A DNA stretch of 64,000 nt from Elusimicrobiaceae bacterium. Lineage in GTDB: Bacteria > Elusimicrobiota > Elusimicrobia > Elusimicrobiales > Elusimicrobiaceae. The DNA is taken from NCBI GenBank assembly GCA_016281355.1, contig JAEEIL010000025.1:62001-126000 (forward strand), given 5' to 3'. The notes under the pieces are model-generated. The model had not been told where the DNA came from. It was given only the letters and a program-made list of their open reading frames with translations, and did no database searches. A program made the translations under genes and the position numbers. This document shows, piece by piece, positions 24,499 through 32,799 of this stretch (position 1 is its first letter; every line of letters begins with the position of its first letter).

Positions 24499-24525
24499 AT
24501 ATTTATATGCCATATGGAGGCTGCT

Positions 24526-25386
24526 ATGAAAAATAACAAACTTTTATTTTTGGTAATTTTCTCTGCAAGCATTTTGCTTGCCAATTCTTTGTTCGCGCAA
24601 AATAAATTTGCCGAGAAATACAAAGATATTCACAAAGCATTAAAAGGATCCACCGCAGGTTCTGCTAAATCTAGGCTTGATCCCAAACAAGTAACTACTA
24701 TGTTACTTATGGCAGTTAAAGTGAATGACGGTTATGAACAGTTAAATTCTGTCTTCAAAAACCAGGTTCTTCCTAATAAGGACAGGGATATTATTGTCTC
24801 AGATGCCGTAAAAAAATTATTTGATAGTGAAGATTACGATGCTTTTTTGTATCTATATGATTTAGCCCAAAAGGACGGTAAAGTAAAAATTACCGCCAAA
24901 ACAAAAACTAATATTTTAGAAAATATTGTATTTATGGCACAGGAATTTAAAAAAGATGATCTGTTTGAATTATTAAACGGTACTTTAAAATATTTGAGCC
25001 CTAAAGAAATCAGGGATAATTTTAGTTCCAGCCTTTTATTTGTAAATAACCTATCTTTAGATGGTCAAAGTAGAATTATATTAGATGTTGCACTTGAAAT
25101 CTTGAAAAAGGCAGAATCACCCAATAATTTAAGGGTTAGTTATGATCCGGAAACTAATAGGCCGACTACTTCCCCAAATAAACGTATATCTTTGCTTAGT
25201 TATATGGTCTTAAAGTATGATCCAAAATCAAGTATTCATAAAGGCAAAAATAATAAGGACCTATTTACAATGTTAATAATTAACTATCCGGATAAAAATG
25301 AAAAAATAGGTAATGAATACCTTTGGCAAATTGTTAATAACGGAAAATTGCCTAAGGAAATAAAAGACCTATTTAATGAACTTTAG
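24526..25386 (+). CDS. Hypothetical exported protein
   Basis: I chose the ATG at 24526 because GGAGG lies five bases before it; the upstream ATG at 24514 overlaps that ribosome site. The 286-residue product starts with a signal peptide (MKNNKLLFLVIFSASILLAN, cleavage near LFAQ). The rest is helical with no recognised motif; its repeated helix pairs (DYDAFLYLYDLAQKDGK, SLLSYMVLKYDP) are vaguely ankyrin- or HEAT-like. It has its own promoter and a strong terminator, so it is a single-gene unit. It shares layout with the genes at 18899 and 26931. Confidence 0.78.
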   Translation: MKNNKLLFLVIFSASILLANSLFAQNKFAEKYKDIHKALKGSTAGSAKSRLDPKQVTTMLLMAVKVNDGYEQLNSVFKNQVLPNKDRDIIVSDAVKKLFDSEDYDAFLYLYDLAQKDGKVKITAKTKTNILENIVFMAQEFKKDDLFELLNGTLKYLSPKEIRDNFSSSLLFVNNLSLDGQSRIILDVALEILKKAESPNNLRVSYDPETNRPTTSPNKRISLLSYMVLKYDPKSSIHKGKNNKDLFTMLIINYPDKNEKIGNEYLWQIVNNGKLPKEIKDLFNEL

Positions 25387-25407
25387 TATCATGACTTATA
25401 AATTTAA

Positions 25408-25433
25408 AAGGGCTGCTTTTAGCAGCCCTTTTT
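25408..25433. terminator. Bidirectional-type terminator between convergent genes
   Basis: AAGGGCTGCT and AGCAGCCCTT form a 10-bp stem with a TTT loop and a T-run on the plus side. It lies between the exported-protein gene and the convergent nucleoside phosphorylase gene. Confidence 0.88.
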
Positions 25434-25455
25434 ATTATTACTTTAAAACGCACCA

Positions 25456-26769
25456 TTATTTTATAACTTCAGCAACAAGTGGGCGAGTTTTCGGTCTTTT
25501 TGCACCGATATTATATGCTTGCTTAAATAATGCAACACCGTCTGCTAAACGTTTTGTGTCATCTGCATAAATATGGGCAATAATATCGCCTTTTTTGACT
25601 TTATCGCCTAGTTTTTTATCAAGCCATATTCCTGCACCGAAGGCAATTTTATCTTCCATCTTGCCACGACCGGCGCCAAGCAAAACTGCCGCTTCACCGA
25701 CTGTTCTTGCAGTTAAACGGGTAATAAAACCGGCTTTATCCGCTTTAATTAAAGCACAATGTTTAGAATCTTTTAAATACTTTCCCGGATTATCTGCAAT
25801 AGCAGGGTTTGCACCTTGCCATTTAAGCATTTCTTTAAATTTCTTTAAGGCCTTACCGCTTTCTAATATCTTTTCTACGATGGCACGCGCTTTGTTTAGG
25901 TTCTTTTCTTTACCCGAAATCAAAAGCATATATGCGGCACTTTCAATTAAAAGCTCATAAAAATCAGGTGCAATATTTTTATTGCCTTTTAAAATTTCTA
26001 TGCTTTGGCGCATTTCGTTTGCGTTACCTACGGCACGCCCTAACGGTGTATCCATATCGGTTAAAAGCGCACAACATTTTAACCCAAGCATTTTTGCAGT
26101 TTCTACTAAAGTTTTGGCAAGTTCTTTCGCATCTCTGTAATTTTGCATAAATGCACCGGATCCGTATTTCACATCTATAAATAAAGATTTAACACCCTCC
26201 GCATATTTTTTTGACAAAATACTTGCTGTAATTAAAGGCCTATTTTCGACGGTACCTGTAGCATCACGCAAAGCATACAGTTTTTTATCCGCCGGCGCAA
26301 GTGCGGAAGTTTGCCCGAACATGCAAAGCCCAAGTGCTTTCATTTGTTTATAAATGTTTGATGTTTTAACACGAACTTGAAAACCTTTCATTGATTCAAG
26401 TTTATCTAGCGTGCCGCCTGTATGCCCAAGCCCGCGCCCGGACATCATTGGAACAGCAACACCTGCACAGGCTACAAGAGGTGCAAGCGCAAGGGAAATA
26501 CCATCCCCGACACCACCGGTTGAGTGTTTATCAACTGTCGGTATTTTTATATTTTTAAATTCGAGGCGCTCCCCGGAATGTGCCATTGCTTTGGTTAGCA
26601 TGGCGGTTTCTCTTTTAGATAAAGGGTTTAAAAAACAAGCCATTAAAAATGCTGATAACTGATAATCAGGCAAAGTTTCTTTAGCCGCACCTTGGGCGAT
26701 AAAATTAAACTCTTCCTGGGTTAATGGTAAATTATTTCTTTTCTTAATAATTAAGTCCAACATCCTCAT
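25456..26769 (-). CDS. deoA: Thymidine / pyrimidine-nucleoside phosphorylase
   Basis: The 437-residue protein has the family signature KHSTGGVGDGISL (phosphate binding), GRGLGHTGGTLDKLES and the conserved DVKYGSGAFM loop. The C-terminal domain has the usual GDIIAHIYAD pattern. It splits thymidine, deoxyuridine or uridine with phosphate to free base and (deoxy)ribose 1-phosphate. Whether it is DeoA or the broader Pdp type cannot be told by eye. GAGGAGG precedes the start. Cytidine deaminase (30110) and dCMP deaminase (58839) in the same window fit an active pyrimidine salvage path. Confidence 0.9.
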   Translation of the reverse strand: MRMLDLIIKKRNNLPLTQEEFNFIAQGAAKETLPDYQLSAFLMACFLNPLSKRETAMLTKAMAHSGERLEFKNIKIPTVDKHSTGGVGDGISLALAPLVACAGVAVPMMSGRGLGHTGGTLDKLESMKGFQVRVKTSNIYKQMKALGLCMFGQTSALAPADKKLYALRDATGTVENRPLITASILSKKYAEGVKSLFIDVKYGSGAFMQNYRDAKELAKTLVETAKMLGLKCCALLTDMDTPLGRAVGNANEMRQSIEILKGNKNIAPDFYELLIESAAYMLLISGKEKNLNKARAIVEKILESGKALKKFKEMLKWQGANPAIADNPGKYLKDSKHCALIKADKAGFITRLTARTVGEAAVLLGAGRGKMEDKIAFGAGIWLDKKLGDKVKKGDIIAHIYADDTKRLADGVALFKQAYNIGAKRPKTRPLVAEVIK

Positions 26770-26830
26770 AAAAAAGATCCTCCTCGTTAAAAATTCAGTT
26801 TAGCATTTTTAAACACAAATATCTAGTAAT

Positions 26831-26895
26831 AGGACCTTTGGCCCTTTTAAGTAGGTCTTTTTGCTCTTGTTACAAAGCCTTATTACTGGTAAACT
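26831..26895 (+). promoter_or_regulatory. Promoter and TAGGTC dyad upstream of the gene at 26931
   Basis: AGGACCT (26831-26837) and TAGGTCT (26852-26858) form the same kind of dyad as at 18778-18800. Downstream of it TTGTTA (26867-26872) and TAAACT (26890-26895) are spaced by 17 bp. The -10 is identical to that of the gene at 24526. Confidence 0.55.
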
Positions 26896-26930
26896 ATAGT
26901 TAAGAAACACAAAACAGAAAGGAGAAATAT

Positions 26931-27677
26931 ATGAAAACAAAAAACTTTTTATTATCAGCAATTGCCCTTTTAGCGGGTACTTTGCTCAGCACACCTGTAC
27001 TTGCTCAAGACTTTCATGAGTTAGAAGCTCTAAAAAAAGAAATTAAACCGATAGTAAAAACTTCCATGCCTCAAAAAGAATATCTTAATGTAGAGCAATT
27101 ATTTAATCAAATGAATGAAGATTTACCTATAAATCTTGATGAAATAGAAATATCGGCAAAAAACAGCCTTAAAGATAATCAGATATCTAAGATATATCAA
27201 TATGATTTAATGGTATTGTGTATTGAAACTAATCACAGTGATGTTTTGCTTGCTTTATTAAAGGCAGGTTTTAACCCGGAATTAGGGCAAGAATTAGGCC
27301 TTACCTCTTTGCCTGCAAAAGCGGTGGAAAATAATGATTTGAAAGCATTTGCTATGACCTACCCTTTTGATATTGAAGAAAAGGAAAAGGAAATAGCTGA
27401 AGAAGTAAAAAACATAAATCCTTCTTTAAGCAAAAGACTAGATGAATTTAAGGAAGAAAGCCAAGTCTACATCAAAAGAGGAATTAAGCAAGTCCAACTC
27501 AAAATCGATAAATTACAACTTGAAAAAATCAAAGAACAACAACAAGTTTACGGCGAATATATGTACAGGATAGATAAAAAACCTGCTGCAACCGCAACTA
27601 TTAAAGTTGTACCTAATGAACCTTTCAGTGAAAGTGAATTACAACGTAAAATTGATTCCTTGGAAAAAAATAAATAG
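26931..27677 (+). CDS. Hypothetical exported protein with an ankyrin-like segment
   Basis: The 248-residue protein starts with a signal peptide (MKTKNFLLSAIALLAGTLLS, cleavage after VLA). A central stretch, DLMVLCIETNHSDVLLALLK followed by AGFNPE, looks like one degenerate ankyrin repeat. The C-terminal third is a charged, Glu/Lys/Gln-rich helix that may form a coiled coil. AAAGGAG precedes the ATG and a terminator follows. Function is unknown. Confidence 0.78.
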   Translation: MKTKNFLLSAIALLAGTLLSTPVLAQDFHELEALKKEIKPIVKTSMPQKEYLNVEQLFNQMNEDLPINLDEIEISAKNSLKDNQISKIYQYDLMVLCIETNHSDVLLALLKAGFNPELGQELGLTSLPAKAVENNDLKAFAMTYPFDIEEKEKEIAEEVKNINPSLSKRLDEFKEESQVYIKRGIKQVQLKIDKLQLEKIKEQQQVYGEYMYRIDKKPAATATIKVVPNEPFSESELQRKIDSLEKNK

Positions 27678-27697
27678 GACATTTAATTTACAGCAAA

Positions 27698-27725
27698 AAG
27701 GGTTGCCAAAAGCAACCCTTTTTTT
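27698..27725. terminator. Terminator between convergent genes
   Basis: AAGGGTTGC and GCAACCCTT form a perfect stem with a short loop, with T-runs possible on both strands, between the gene at 26931 and the SIS-domain gene. Confidence 0.87.
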
Positions 27726-27742
27726 GACAATTTGCAAATTTC

Positions 27743-28474
27743 CTAATCTAAAAATAATATTCTGCCTTTATATTTTTTGGCAACTTTTATATTATTTTCA
27801 TCGCCGCCCACATCATTACTACTTTTGTAAAAAGGGAGGGGGAAATCCGGCCTTTTTTCTTCCACAATTTCCGCTGCACGATATAAAATATTATTCATTA
27901 TCGCACCGCTCACCAAAGAAGAAACAGGCCCGGCACTTTTGCCGTTTAAAGTCAAAACTGTCTCTTGTTTATTACAACAATTATCAATTAAGACATCGGC
28001 AAAATCTCTTAGCATTTTCCCGCTTGAGTGGCGGGATTTTGTCTCTTTATGCGCACTGGCTGCTGTTATAACAATTACTTTTAAACCTTTATTTTTTGCG
28101 TAAATTGCAGCGTCAATGCCGGCAGGGTTTCGGCCTGAATTTGAAATAATGATTATGCTGTCTTTATCAGTCATTTTATGTTTTGCAAGTATAGGCAAAA
28201 TATATCCTTCTTTACGCTCTAAATCTGTTGCTTTATGTGCAGTGGGGCGAAAGTTAAAACTATCGTCTAAAATTGCACTAATGCAAGCGAGGCTGCCGCT
28301 ACGGTGAAACCCTTCCAAAGCGGCACTGTGGCTATGCCCGTTACCAAGTGTAAAAATAAGCCCGTCGTTTAAAACGGTCTCAGCTAAAATTTGTGCGGCA
28401 CTCTCCATTGCGACACTTTGTGTAGCGTCAATTTTTTCAAGAGTATCAACTAAACCTGTAAAGTATTTGTTCAT
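27743..28474 (-). CDS. SIS-domain phosphosugar-binding protein (UPF0309-like)
   Basis: The in-frame ATG at 28474 (MNKYFTGLVDTLEKID) is the better start, five bases after the stop of the previous gene; the longer frame to 28561 would run far into that gene. The 243-residue product is one SIS fold: IFTLGNGHSHSAALEGFHRSG binds the phosphate and SIIIISNSGRNPAGIDAA is the second loop. The family binds or isomerises phosphosugars; the substrate is not clear. It is probably co-transcribed with the DUF2207 gene. Confidence 0.8.
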   Translation of the reverse strand: MNKYFTGLVDTLEKIDATQSVAMESAAQILAETVLNDGLIFTLGNGHSHSAALEGFHRSGSLACISAILDDSFNFRPTAHKATDLERKEGYILPILAKHKMTDKDSIIIISNSGRNPAGIDAAIYAKNKGLKVIVITAASAHKETKSRHSSGKMLRDFADVLIDNCCNKQETVLTLNGKSAGPVSSLVSGAIMNNILYRAAEIVEEKRPDFPLPFYKSSNDVGGDENNIKVAKKYKGRILFLD

Positions 28475-28479
28475 AATTA

Positions 28480-30048
28480 TTATCTTTTTATCCTTGTAAT
28501 TATTCCAGGTAACAAGTGTGGTGCAGTTGTAGCAACCACACCTGCGCCTACTATGACACAAATAGTAGCCAAGGTGGAATTTATTTGTTCTTGAGAGATT
28601 GCCTCAACACTGCCCAAATATTCCTGATAACGTCGAATTATTCTTTCATCGAATTCTTTCTTAAATTTTGCTATTAATTGCTTTTCCATACCGAAAGCAT
28701 AAGCATACGGCAAATAATCGCAGAAAAGCCTTTCTTTATCAAAGGGGTTAGAAAAATGCACGCGCCCCTTTTCCGCTATTAACATATATTGCCTAAAGCC
28801 CATTAAGCGACAGTATGATTTCACATATCGGGGGGAAATATTATCAATAAACATAAATAACAGCCCAAAACTAACCAAAGATATACCAAAACAAAATTTA
28901 GCGACATAAGTTGCAAATTGATTTTGAGATGTATAAATAAGCAAAAAGGAAAGCAAAAGTATGCCCAAAGGTATAGACATTTGATATACATTTGCACGAA
29001 AGAAACTTTCACTTTTAACAATCATACGGTCTATCATTTTTTTAAAGGCATTTTGTATATATGTGGCGTTGGTATTATCCAATACTAAAGTGGGGGAATA
29101 GGCAAATAAATTTTCGTAAATTATTTTATCTTCCTCAAAAAGTTCAGAATAATTTGTTCCCTTTAAAGAAGTGCAACAAATATTCCCTTTATATTTACTG
29201 ATTTTTATATAACCTTTCATTGCCAAATTTATTAAAGTTATAGTTACATAAGAAAAGTCTATCGGCTCTTGCCTATGTAAAATATATTTTGCAAAAGCGG
29301 GGGTAATGTCTTTAGGCGGTTCATACTCGGTAACAAACGGGCCTTTTGGGTCTTTGCCGTATTTTCTCCAAACAAAATAGCAACAAATTAACATAACAAG
29401 CATAACAAATATCGGTAATATATTTAACATACCCCTTAGATAACGAGACGCAAGCAAATAATTATCAAAAAAACCTTTTTCAAAAGAAAGATCAAGGGAA
29501 ATTTCTTTATCTAAAAATGGGGTTAAGGAAAATTCTTTATCTTCTTCTAAAGGTAAAACAGCTTTACCGATTTTTATTGAAGTATTTTTTATTATGTGGC
29601 TCCCATCGACTTTAAAAAGAATTTTACCTTTATTAAATTTATAAGGTAAATCTTGCAAATTCAAATTCCACTTAAACACATCCTTATTATAACCGGCCTG
29701 GATGACATCAGATACTGTATATGACAAAATAATATGGTTTTTACCTATGCGCAAATGCGGATTTACCAAAGCATAAATATGAACTTTATTATCAATCATT
29801 TTTTGGGTAAAATCCACATATTCTCCGTTAATAAATACAGAAATTCTTTTCACATTTATATCTTCGTCAATAATACGTTTTAATGCCGGTAAGCTTATTA
29901 TTGAATCCGTGTAAAAAGTTATGCCTTCCTGTACTTCGGCAGTGGCATCTTTTCTCAAAATAATTTTAGCACTGTAATTAAAATCTTCCTGTGCAAATAA
30001 AGGCAAAGCACAAAAGAACAACAAGACGAAAATCAAAAAATTTTTCAT
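28480..30048 (-). CDS. DUF2207 membrane protein
   Basis: I chose the ATG at 30048 (MKNFLIFVLLFFCALPLFAQ, a signal peptide); the upstream ATG at 30072 falls inside the terminator of cdd. The 522-residue product has an exported beta-rich domain (residues 20-205), a membrane segment near residue 210 with the W-x-K-YGKDPKG stretch after it, a cytoplasmic domain with FDKERLFCDYLPYAYAFG, and more membrane segments. This order is that of the DUF2207 family, whose function is unknown. The last 35 residues are again hydrophobic. Confidence 0.83.
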   Translation of the reverse strand: MKNFLIFVLLFFCALPLFAQEDFNYSAKIILRKDATAEVQEGITFYTDSIISLPALKRIIDEDINVKRISVFINGEYVDFTQKMIDNKVHIYALVNPHLRIGKNHIILSYTVSDVIQAGYNKDVFKWNLNLQDLPYKFNKGKILFKVDGSHIIKNTSIKIGKAVLPLEEDKEFSLTPFLDKEISLDLSFEKGFFDNYLLASRYLRGMLNILPIFVMLVMLICCYFVWRKYGKDPKGPFVTEYEPPKDITPAFAKYILHRQEPIDFSYVTITLINLAMKGYIKISKYKGNICCTSLKGTNYSELFEEDKIIYENLFAYSPTLVLDNTNATYIQNAFKKMIDRMIVKSESFFRANVYQMSIPLGILLLSFLLIYTSQNQFATYVAKFCFGISLVSFGLLFMFIDNISPRYVKSYCRLMGFRQYMLIAEKGRVHFSNPFDKERLFCDYLPYAYAFGMEKQLIAKFKKEFDERIIRRYQEYLGSVEAISQEQINSTLATICVIVGAGVVATTAPHLLPGIITRIKR

Positions 30049-30065
30049 AATTTTATTATACAAAA

Positions 30066-30090
30066 AACCCATACCGATTTGGTATGGGTT
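30066..30090. terminator. Terminator after cdd
   Basis: AACCCATACC and GGTATGGGTT form a perfect 10-bp stem with a GATTT loop; read on the minus strand a run of T follows. It overlaps the promoter/start zone of the DUF2207 gene, so that gene is either transcribed by read-through or from a tight local promoter (TATAAT near 30058-30063). Confidence 0.85.
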
Positions 30091-30109
30091 TTAATTAAGT
30101 GCTTATATT

Positions 30110-30535
30110 TTATTCCAAATTCTTAGGTGTAAAAGCATTGGGCAAATACTCTTTTAACATGCGCATTACAGGCGGTTTTTTGTCCTGTAAATTAAGTGTA
30201 TAAATAGGTGCATCCGGGCGTGCAAATTCCGCAATAACCTGGCGGCACGCACCGCAAGGGGTAGCCTCGGGTAATTTGGGATCTTGCGATACTATGATAT
30301 AGAGGGCGAGTATTTCTTTTTCACCTTCGCTGATTGCTTTAAATATGGCGCAACGCTCGGCGCACATTGTTAAGCCGTAAGAGGCATTTTCAATATTTGT
30401 TCCGCCGTAAATTTTACCGCTTTTGGCAAGTGCTGCGGCCGCCACACGATATTGGGAATAAGGCGAATAAGAATTTTTTAAACTCTCTTTTGCTTTTTTA
30501 AGCAATTTATTTAATATCGTTTTTGAAATCTTCAT
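30110..30535 (-). CDS. cdd: Cytidine deaminase
   Basis: The 141-residue protein has the zinc site CAERCA (His/Cys ligand plus catalytic Glu) and TPCGACRQV with the two further cysteines, exactly spaced as in homotetrameric CDA enzymes. It converts cytidine and deoxycytidine to uridine and deoxyuridine, which the phosphorylase at 25456 can then split. The size is usual for the family (about 130-140). AGGAGGG precedes the ATG. Confidence 0.93.
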   Translation of the reverse strand: MKISKTILNKLLKKAKESLKNSYSPYSQYRVAAAALAKSGKIYGGTNIENASYGLTMCAERCAIFKAISEGEKEILALYIIVSQDPKLPEATPCGACRQVIAEFARPDAPIYTLNLQDKKPPVMRMLKEYLPNAFTPKNLE

Positions 30536-30638
30536 AAACCCTCCTGATACTGTCTAATCATTATAGCAATTTTTGACTAGTTTTTACTTTATTTTAGAAA
30601 TCTTTTTTATGAAGAATTATGCTTTAAAATTATAAATT

Positions 30639-30660
30639 TAGGCCTAAATTTTATAGGCCC
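30639..30660. promoter_or_regulatory. TAGGCCTA / TAGGCCC repeat upstream of the porin operon
   Basis: TAGGCCTA at 30639-30646 and TAGGCCC at 30654-30660 lie 145 bp before the porin gene, in a 269-bp intergenic region with no gene. They resemble the dyads at 18778, 26831 and 40020. Confidence 0.4.
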
Positions 30661-30730
30661 TAAAAAATGTGCGTACAATACAAAAAGAGAATAAAAATTA
30701 ACTAATCTAAAATAATTAAAAACTAATTAC

Positions 30731-30760
30731 TTGACATTAGATAAAAATAATGCAAATATA
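30731..30760 (+). promoter_or_regulatory. Promoter of the aax-like operon
   Basis: TTGACA at 30731-30736 is followed after 17-18 bp by AAATAT/AATATA, with more TATAT sequence behind. The leader to the ATG at 30805 contains AAAGGAGG as ribosome site. Confidence 0.6.
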
Positions 30761-30804
30761 TTATATCAGCAAAATTTTGCTGATTACAACTTAAAGGAGG
30801 TTGT

Positions 30805-32166
30805 ATGAGAAAACTAACAACTGCGGTGTTTGCGTTCGCTTTATGTTTAGGGGTTTCCGCTAACGCCGTTGCACAAACTCAAAACGCCAAAACAGAGGGC
30901 CACGGTTATGACCAAGGCCGTCAAATGACACATCAACTAAATATGCAAAGTGAAATCCAGGCACGTGAAGGCATAGTTTATGCCACGCCTTTGATTCACG
31001 AGTATATTTATGAGGATATGATGGAAGTAAAAATCCCGGCACGCCATGAAAGGCGCATTGCAGGCATGTATACTTATTATTATAATGAAGCGGATGATGC
31101 TTATTCTAACTTCAAAAAAGACCTAAAGGACAGAATGGGGTTTTCCTATGGTTTAGATTGGTCAATAACCGCACAACGCGGTGCACCGAATGGGCATAAA
31201 ACTGCTTTTCAAAACATCTACTATCCTTACGCTCAGCTTGATTTATTTAACACACATTCTTTGCTTGGCTCTGCGCAAGTTAACTTCAACTACACACTTG
31301 CGAGATACTGGGGGCTTTCAAGCCTTAGTGATAACCTTGGCGTAGCTACACCTGTTAACGATTATCCCGGCAGGCAAAATATCTTTTCCCAACTGACATT
31401 TAACCATAATTGGGGAGGGGCATTAAGTTGGCTTTCTTGGGCAATCGGTCAATATCCGTTATATAATTTTGACGGCACAACATACGATTCGAACCAACAA
31501 ACAGGTTTAATAAACTATTCAATGTCACAAAATGCAAGCGCCACTTACCCTCAGGCAAGTTTCGGTGTGTATGCTGAAATTACCCCGACGGAAGAAATTA
31601 CTATAGCCGGCGGTTACCAGGATGCAACAAATGTTACAGGTTCTGTAATGCGCGTTAATACCGCTTTTGACGGTAAATATACCGGCTTTGGATCTATTAC
31701 TTATACACCTAAAAATGTTTTTGGCTTAGGTAAAGGCCAATATTCAGGTTTAGTTTACTATCAACCTTCAGTTGAAAAACAACCCGAAAATTCTATGGGT
31801 TGGAGTTTCAATATGGAGCAAAACCTCTGCAACAATTTGATTATGTTCGGCAGAGCAAACGGTTCAACAAATAGTGTTTCACCTATAAAAAATTCTTATA
31901 TGCTCGGTATGTCTTATGTTAACCCTCTTCACAGAAATCCGCTTGATACAATCACTGTCGGTGTTGCATATAACAGAATTGCAAGGGATGTTTACGCCCC
32001 TGCTTATGTTCGCACGGGTGAAACTGTTTTTGAAGCACAATGGGTTTGGGGTTTAGGTTCATATTTAACTATAACACCGGATTTACAAATGTATAACCGC
32101 GCAGCATTTAAAGCAGACAGCGGTTGGGTAAGCGTCTTTACTTTAAGAGCGACTTTAATGATCTAA
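30805..32166 (+). CDS. aaxA: OprB-like outer-membrane porin, AaxA-like
   Basis: The 453-residue protein has a signal peptide (cleaved near AVAQ) and a beta-rich body typical of carbohydrate-selective OprB porins: RYWGLSSLSDNLGV, FNHNWGGALSWLSWAIGQYP, then alternating strands to the final aromatic-hydrophobic strand ending in LRATLMI. In Chlamydia the aaxABC operon pairs an OprB-family porin with an arginine decarboxylase and an antiporter; the next two genes match those, with gaps of 20 and 19 bp. The porin would let arginine and agmatine cross the outer membrane. The symbol is given from operon context and family; by sequence alone only OprB-like is safe. Confidence 0.8.
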   Translation: MRKLTTAVFAFALCLGVSANAVAQTQNAKTEGHGYDQGRQMTHQLNMQSEIQAREGIVYATPLIHEYIYEDMMEVKIPARHERRIAGMYTYYYNEADDAYSNFKKDLKDRMGFSYGLDWSITAQRGAPNGHKTAFQNIYYPYAQLDLFNTHSLLGSAQVNFNYTLARYWGLSSLSDNLGVATPVNDYPGRQNIFSQLTFNHNWGGALSWLSWAIGQYPLYNFDGTTYDSNQQTGLINYSMSQNASATYPQASFGVYAEITPTEEITIAGGYQDATNVTGSVMRVNTAFDGKYTGFGSITYTPKNVFGLGKGQYSGLVYYQPSVEKQPENSMGWSFNMEQNLCNNLIMFGRANGSTNSVSPIKNSYMLGMSYVNPLHRNPLDTITVGVAYNRIARDVYAPAYVRTGETVFEAQWVWGLGSYLTITPDLQMYNRAAFKADSGWVSVFTLRATLMI

Positions 32167-32186
32167 TTTAAAAAGGGGGTAAATAA

Positions 32187-32780
32187 ATGAATAACGAATA
32201 CGGAACAAGATACCCGACACTAGCCTTTATTTCAGGCGGTGCAGGGCAAGCAAACGACGGCATCCCGCCACAACCGTTTGAAACTTTTTGCTATGACAGT
32301 GCATTACTGCAGGCAAAAATTGAAAACTTCAATGTAGTGCCTTATACTTCTGTTTTACCGAAGGAATTATTTGGTAATATCGTGCCTGTTGAACAAGTTT
32401 GTAAAGACTTTAAACACGGTGCCGTGCTTGAAACTATTATTGCCGGCAACGGCGCAAAAATTGAGGACCATAAAGCCATAGCAACCGGCATCGGCATTTG
32501 CTGGGGTAAAAACTCAGGGGGGGAACTCATCGGCGGATGGGCTGCGGAATATGTTGAATATTTTGATACCCATATTGATGATGATATCGCAAAAGGCCAT
32601 GCGGAAATGTGGCTTAATAAATCCTTAAATCACGAACTTGAAATACGCGGTGTACAAAAACACAGTGAATTTCAATTTTGGCATAACTTTATAAACATTA
32701 CACAACCTTTTGCGTATTGTTTGACGGTTATGGGTTTTTTAAACTTCCAAAATGCCGCACCTGTTGTGCTGCATAAGTAG
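32187..32780 (+). CDS. aaxB: Pyruvoyl-dependent arginine decarboxylase, AaxB-like
   Basis: The 197-residue protein has the self-cleavage region [15 protein letters not shown]. The Thr-Ser pair at about residue 52-53 is the same as the site reported for chlamydial AaxB, where cleavage turns the Ser into the pyruvoyl group. [12 protein letters not shown] near the start and [13 protein letters not shown] near residue 125 fit the family fold. It converts arginine to agmatine and CO2, using up a proton. Placed between the porin and the antiporter, it completes an arginine-dependent acid-resistance or energy cycle. GGGGGT precedes the ATG. Confidence 0.9.
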   Translation: MNNEYGTRYPTLAFISGGAGQANDGIPPQPFETFCYDSALLQAKIENFNVVPYTSVLPKELFGNIVPVEQVCKDFKHGAVLETIIAGNGAKIEDHKAIATGIGICWGKNSGGELIGGWAAEYVEYFDTHIDDDIAKGHAEMWLNKSLNHELEIRGVQKHSEFQFWHNFINITQPFAYCLTVMGFLNFQNAAPVVLHK

Positions 32781-32799
32781 GGTTTAACTTGGGGGTATT

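Noticed and set aside
25595-26662. Several plus-strand frames opposite the nucleoside phosphorylase gene
   Set aside because: They are low-complexity shadows of a strongly conserved minus-strand gene.
30860-31042. Small minus-strand frame inside the porin gene
   Set aside because: Pure antisense overlap with a well-supported gene; no ribosome site or family.
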